The position numbers were made by a program, and so were the translations under genes. A stretch of 64,000 nucleotides of DNA from Desulfatirhabdium butyrativorans DSM 18734 (lineage in GTDB: Bacteria; Desulfobacterota; Desulfobacteria; Desulfobacterales; Desulfatirhabdiaceae): NCBI RefSeq assembly GCF_000429925.1, contig NZ_KE386985.1, positions 347,739-411,738 on the forward strand, given 5' to 3'. The notes below the pieces were generated by a model, which did no database searches, had not been told where the DNA came from, and was given only the letters and a program-made list of their open reading frames with translations. Position 1 is the first letter of the stretch; every line of letters begins with the position of its first letter. Positions 59,790 through 64,000 of this stretch are shown here, in pieces.

Positions 59790-62700
59790 TGCAGCCAGAA
59801 GACGCGCAGCAGAAACAGGCCGCACAGGCATCAGCGCCTCCAGAATCGATCCCGAACGGGCGGATCGGCAAGAGCGTCTGGAGTGGACCGGTTCGCCGCC
59901 TTCTGGTGCTGTTGCTGCTTTTTCCGGCAGCGGCTGCGGGCACTCTGGCCTGGCTGGGCAGCGGTCCGGGACTTGGCTGGCTGGGCAACCGATCCTATGA
60001 ACTCGGTGATACCCAGGTTCAGGTCGGTGATGTTCAGGGCAGCCTGTGGGGAACGATTCGCATGGCAAGCCTGCAGGTGCGGAACCCCGGGGTGCTCATC
60101 CATGCCGAAACCGTTTTGCTGAGCTGGCGACCGATGTCGCTTTTACAAAGGCCCGGCCGCATCGATGTCGCCAAACTCGAAGTGGATAAGCTTTCGATCG
60201 AATTGCCTCCTTCCCCCCCTGCCGTTCCGTCCCCCCCAACGGCCATGCCGCAGGCCGTCGAGCTGCCCATTGCCCTGCATGTCGAATCCCTGCGCATTGG
60301 AAAAATTGTACGGGTCATCCCCGGCGGGGCCGAAGCGATCGGCGGGATGGAAGCGCGGCTGGACGCCGATGCCACCGCTATCCATCTGGAGACCCGGGCG
60401 GCGACCTCTTGGGGAACGGGAAGCGCGAACCTGCGCATGGACGCGGCGCCACCCTTCAGCCTCGAAGGCCGTATCGATGCGGATCTGCGCATCGATGGCA
60501 TCCAGGTCATCCTCCAGGTGGAGCCGTCGGGTTCATTGTCTGAGCTTCGATTGCAGGGCGCTGCACGGGCACTCCAGAGCCAGGCCCGTTTCGATGTGCG
60601 TCTGGCGCCTTTTGCCGAACGGCCGATTGAGGCGGCGCATGTGCAGGCGGAAGATGTCGATCTGAAACATCTTGCCCCCGATTTTCCCGATGTCCGGATC
60701 GATGCGGAGCTTGTTGTGCAACCTTCCGGAATCGATGATGCCGCGGCAAGCCTCAAGCTCCGAAATCGCCTGCCCGGAACGCTGGATGCCAACCGCCTGC
60801 CGCTGGAAAGTCTCGATGTATCGCTGCGGGTTCGGCCGGGTCTGATCGAGGCAGGGGGCATGGATCTGCGTCTTGCAGGCGGGGCAGGAATTTCAGGAAC
60901 CGGCATCTGGCGGCAGCATTCGGGGAAACCGGATTCGGCCAGCTTCGAGCTGGACCTGCAGGCGAAAGGGATCGATCTGCACGAATTCGATGCGGCGCTG
61001 CTCCCGACCCGGCTCGAAGGGCCGATCCACCTTGCCGGGACAAGCAGCCGTCAGCAGGCGTTTGCCCGACTTTCGCAGGCCGGCTGGCTTGCAGAGCTCA
61101 AAGCCTTTCGGGAAGGCGCCCGCATCGGGGTGGAGCAGTTCCGGTTGCACGCAAACGGTGGAAAACTCGAGGCTGCTGGCCATATCGACACGAAAGAGGC
61201 GATGCCGTTTCGCATCGATGCCCATTTGAGCCATTTCGATCCGAGCCGTTTCGGGGATTATCCCGGAGCCGATCTCAATCTCGGTTTGCAGGCAACGGGG
61301 GAGGCAAAGGATTTCCGGAGCCGGGTGGATCTGCAGATTTCACCCAGCGTCTGGCAAGGCCGGATGTTTCGCGGGCAATTGCACGGAGCGGTTTCGCCGG
61401 AAGGCATCAGCGGATTGCAGACCACGATCAGGCTCGGCGAAAACACCCTGAGCGCCGAGGGGGATTTCGGCCGTCAGGGTGCATCGCTGCGCTGGCGCCT
61501 CGATGCGCCCGCGCTGAATGCGCTCGATCCGGCCTTTTCGGGGCAGCTCAGCGGCCAGGGTCTTATCGGCGGAACGCTGCAGCGCCCTTCGGGAAGCTTC
61601 GATCTGCAGACAAGCCGCCTGATTCTTCCGGGTGATGTGCAGATGGGCCGGGGGTCTGCCCGAGGCACCCTGCAGGAAGGGCTTGAAGGGGAGCTCTCGG
61701 TGGCTATCGATGCGAAGGACATGCGGATCGGCGGATATGGCATATCCGGTGCGCGTTTGAATGCCTCGGGCAGGCTGGATGCGCATCGCATCGATCTTTT
61801 CCTGCAGAGCGGAGAATTCGATCTTCACACGCTTCTTTCGGGGGGATACCGAGCGCCGGATGGGTGGCAGGGTCGCATCGAAACGCTGCGCAATGCGGGC
61901 CGCCATCCCCTGCGGCTGACGGCGCCGGCGCTCTTGCACATCTCGGCCGACGGTTTTCAACTGGGCGATATGAATCTGGTAAGCGCTTACGGGATGCTGG
62001 GCATCCAGGAGGCGAGCTGGCGTTCCCCTGCTCAGGGGACGGCCTTCAGCCGGTTCGCTTCGAGGGGCACCTGCCGGGAAATCGATCCCGTGCAGGTCTT
62101 CGGTCTTTTGGGATTCGACACGTCCGCCGTTGCGGCATCCACCTTGCGGGTCGATATGGGCTGGGATTTCGATGTTGGCGAGCGATTCTCCGGATGGCTC
62201 GACATCGAACGAAGAGCAGGCGATATGCGGCTCGCTGGGGAGCCTGCTCTCGCCCTCGATCTGTCCGGTCTCCGTCTGCACCTCGAGACTCAGGAAAATG
62301 CGATTTCGGCCTATCTGAACGGAACCAGTGGGAAGTTGGGCAACATGCAGGCGGATGTTCATACCCGGCTCGTTCGAATCGGTTCGAGCTGGGGCCTGAA
62401 GGCGAGCGCACCGATCGAGGGGAAGCTCAGCGCCGATATTTCCAGTATCGCCTGGCTCGGACGGCTTGTCGGGCCATCGGGCAAAATCGATGGCAGCCTG
62501 GTTGCGGATATTCGGGCCACCGGCTCGCTGGGAGCGCCGGTGCTGAGCGGCCGGATTTCCGGGAAATCGCTGCGGTTTGCGCTTCCGGAGCAGGGCCTCG
62601 ATTTTCACGACGGGCTTCTGGATGCGGGTTTCAGCGAAGATACCCTCCACGTGAATCGGCTGGTCCTGAAGGGTGGAAATGGCGTGCTTCGTGCGAACGG

Positions 62701-63682
62701 CAAGGTGCATCTTGCGGGGGATTCGTTCCAGGGAGGGATCGCATTTGAGGCGGAGCGCCTCCAGGTGCTCGATCGGCCGGATCGGCAGGCTATGCTCAGC
62801 GGCGGCGGGAATGTCACACTGGAGAAGAAGGCCCTCCGGATCGATGCCCGGTTTGCGGTGGATGACGCAAACATCGAGCTGCCCCGCGGTACGGAACCGA
62901 AACTGTCGGAGGATGTCATCGTCATCGGCCGCCAAGTCACCCAATCCGGGGCGGCACCGGCCTCCGGATATGTCGTTTCGGCAGTGGTGCGCGTGGATTT
63001 GGCCGATCATGTGCATATCAGCGGTTATGGGCTGGATGCGCGGCTGGGGGGCGTGCTCACCGTGCTATCGGAGACAGGAAAGCCCTTGTCCGCAGAAGGC
63101 GGCATCGAAGTGGAAAAGGGCAATTACAGCGCCTACGGGCAAAAACTGAGCCTGGTGAAGGGTGGAGCGGTGAATTTTTCCGGTCCAATCGACAACCCCG
63201 GTCTGAATTTCAGCGCCCAGCGGGAGAATCTGCCCGTGCAGGTCGGTGTGCAGGTGGCGGGCACGCTGCAAAAGCCACTGATCTCCCTGACATCCAGCCC
63301 CGCCATGTCGGATGCCGAAGCACTTTCCTGGCTCGTGCTCGGGCAGGATATCACGACAGCCAGCACCAACAACCTGGCCCTGCTCCAAACCGCAGCCGGC
63401 GCATTGCTGTCATCGGGGCAGGGTGTGCCGATCACCCAGCGCATCGCTGCGAAGCTCGGCCTCGACACGCTCGAATTCGGCGGCCAAAGCGGCTTGCAAA
63501 CCGGGATCGTCACCATCGGCAAGCGGATTACATCCAAGCTTTCCCTGAGCGTCGAGCAGGCGTTGGGCAGCGCAGGCAGTCTTTTCCAGATCCGGTACGA
63601 GTTTACGCCGCTGCTGTCCGTGCGGCTGCAGTCGGGTGCAGACAGCGCTATGGACTTCTTCTACACCTTCCGCTTTCACTAG
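59789..63682 (+). CDS. tamB: Translocation and assembly protein TamB
   Basis: 1297 residues. One N-terminal membrane anchor (about 38-55, LLVLLLLFPAAAAGTLAWL) is followed by a long beta-rich periplasmic body of repeating 20-25-residue segments. The DUF490/TamB C-terminal domain (about 950-1297) shows NYSAYGQKLSLVKGGAVNFSGPIDNPG (split) and GSLFQIRYEFTPLLSVRLQSG near the end. It spans the periplasm and works with TamA, possibly carrying lipids to the outer membrane. ATG 59789 overlaps the tamA stop by one base. Length and layout are normal for the family. Confidence 0.92.
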   Translation: MQPEDAQQKQAAQASAPPESIPNGRIGKSVWSGPVRRLLVLLLLFPAAAAGTLAWLGSGPGLGWLGNRSYELGDTQVQVGDVQGSLWGTIRMASLQVRNPGVLIHAETVLLSWRPMSLLQRPGRIDVAKLEVDKLSIELPPSPPAVPSPPTAMPQAVELPIALHVESLRIGKIVRVIPGGAEAIGGMEARLDADATAIHLETRAATSWGTGSANLRMDAAPPFSLEGRIDADLRIDGIQVILQVEPSGSLSELRLQGAARALQSQARFDVRLAPFAERPIEAAHVQAEDVDLKHLAPDFPDVRIDAELVVQPSGIDDAAASLKLRNRLPGTLDANRLPLESLDVSLRVRPGLIEAGGMDLRLAGGAGISGTGIWRQHSGKPDSASFELDLQAKGIDLHEFDAALLPTRLEGPIHLAGTSSRQQAFARLSQAGWLAELKAFREGARIGVEQFRLHANGGKLEAAGHIDTKEAMPFRIDAHLSHFDPSRFGDYPGADLNLGLQATGEAKDFRSRVDLQISPSVWQGRMFRGQLHGAVSPEGISGLQTTIRLGENTLSAEGDFGRQGASLRWRLDAPALNALDPAFSGQLSGQGLIGGTLQRPSGSFDLQTSRLILPGDVQMGRGSARGTLQEGLEGELSVAIDAKDMRIGGYGISGARLNASGRLDAHRIDLFLQSGEFDLHTLLSGGYRAPDGWQGRIETLRNAGRHPLRLTAPALLHISADGFQLGDMNLVSAYGMLGIQEASWRSPAQGTAFSRFASRGTCREIDPVQVFGLLGFDTSAVAASTLRVDMGWDFDVGERFSGWLDIERRAGDMRLAGEPALALDLSGLRLHLETQENAISAYLNGTSGKLGNMQADVHTRLVRIGSSWGLKASAPIEGKLSADISSIAWLGRLVGPSGKIDGSLVADIRATGSLGAPVLSGRISGKSLRFALPEQGLDFHDGLLDAGFSEDTLHVNRLVLKGGNGVLRANGKVHLAGDSFQGGIAFEAERLQVLDRPDRQAMLSGGGNVTLEKKALRIDARFAVDDANIELPRGTEPKLSEDVIVIGRQVTQSGAAPASGYVVSAVVRVDLADHVHISGYGLDARLGGVLTVLSETGKPLSAEGGIEVEKGNYSAYGQKLSLVKGGAVNFSGPIDNPGLNFSAQRENLPVQVGVQVAGTLQKPLISLTSSPAMSDAEALSWLVLGQDITTASTNNLALLQTAAGALLSSGQGVPITQRIAAKLGLDTLEFGGQSGLQTGIVTIGKRITSKLSLSVEQALGSAGSLFQIRYEFTPLLSVRLQSGADSAMDFFYTFRFH

Positions 63683-64000
63683 GAATCCCCTTCCGGTTCA
63701 ACGCCTCGGATTCGATTATTGACAGAATCTGTGGCATCTGTTACTAAATCGACCCTTATAACTACTCAAGTTCTAAGGAAAAAGACACATAATTGCAACA
63801 TTGGTCCACTTTATTGCATGGGCGTTTCCCTCAGGCAGCGTTGTTTCTGTACTTCCCGGTTTGCTGCCTGGCAACCCGCTTCATTTCTTGACCGGATTCG
63901 TTTCTGTTGAAATACCTCTGGTTCATTGAGGCGTCAATGATTCCGATATGGCCATAACGATGCCTGCGGGGCAATCCGCGGGCTGGATTCTTGAGAGTGT
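63683..64000. other. Right-end gap, nothing certain
   Basis: About 320 bases after tamB. TTGACA at 63719-63724 followed by TACTAA after 17 bases could be a weak promoter for a gene outside the window. No coding region or repeat of the local families was recognised. Confidence 0.45.

Noticed and set aside
63719-63910. 63-residue plus-strand frame after tamB
   Set aside because: Cys- and Phe-rich chance composition, no ribosome-binding site, no motif.

Overview
The window looks like a chromosomal segment of an anaerobic, Gram-negative sulfate-reducing-type bacterium of the Desulfobacterota (former Deltaproteobacteria, probably Desulfobacterales). This is inferred from ferredoxin-dependent 2-oxoacid metabolism, several heterodisulfide-reductase (Hdr) modules, an apparent selenocysteine codon in hdrA, a secreted CbiK-type cobaltochelatase, a complete Gram-negative dcw cluster and outer-membrane biogenesis genes. 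No tRNA, rRNA, CRISPR array, transposase or phage gene was seen.

Layout. 1-2.4 kb, minus strand: a partial YqeY-like gene and an ABC-F ATPase. 3.3-6.4 kb: a TPP-dependent decarboxylase/synthase-like enzyme and an unrecognised secreted protein. 7-17.9 kb: a redox block, korDABC (2-oxoglutarate:ferredoxin oxidoreductase), then an 1116-residue HdrA/GltD-like flavoprotein, an MvhD-HdrC-HdrB fusion, and an HdrA-MvhD fusion whose frame is interrupted by one TGA exactly at a conserved cysteine position. That TGA is followed by a SECIS-like hairpin, so I read it as selenocysteine. Convergent fumC follows. 19.5-21.5 kb: an AMIN-domain protein and a SprT-like metallopeptidase. 22.3-25.3 kb: cobalt ECF transporter cbiMN-Q-O with a chagasin-like lipoprotein. 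25.7-28.4 kb: a solitary 2-oxoglutarate dehydrogenase E1 (sucA). 28.4-32.8 kb, minus strand: tonB-exbB-exbD-mobA-like genes, and a cobalamin riboswitch with terminator ahead of a small unknown gene and cbiK. 32.9-34 kb: thioredoxin and bamD. 34.4-51.8 kb: mraZ-rsmH-ftsL-ftsI-murE-murF-mraY-murD-ftsW-murG-murC-murB-ftsQ-ftsA-ftsZ, then a radical SAM gene, pyrR and a moaB/mogA gene. 55-57.5 kb, minus strand: gamma-carbonic-anhydrase-like, a secreted proline-rich protein and an old yellow enzyme. 58-63.7 kb: tamA-tamB.

How it fits together. Kor would reduce ferredoxin with electrons from 2-oxoglutarate, and the adjoining Hdr/flavoprotein modules have the parts expected to pass or bifurcate those electrons between ferredoxin, NAD(P)H and a thiol/disulfide carrier. 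Fumarase belongs to the same oxidative pathway. CbiMNQO, CbiK, TonB/ExbBD and the B12 riboswitch point to active cobalt and corrinoid acquisition.

The second striking aspect is the density of dispersed small repeats. They include heptanucleotide tandem arrays (TGACTYC, GGGCAGT-type, GGGCTAT), GACAAC hexamer arrays, 28-29 bp palindromes, a 57 bp hairpin element and an ~83 bp element with 19 bp terminal inverted repeats. They fill nearly every large intergenic gap, form the ends of two convergent genes (hdrA/fumC) and have entered the murD coding sequence in frame.
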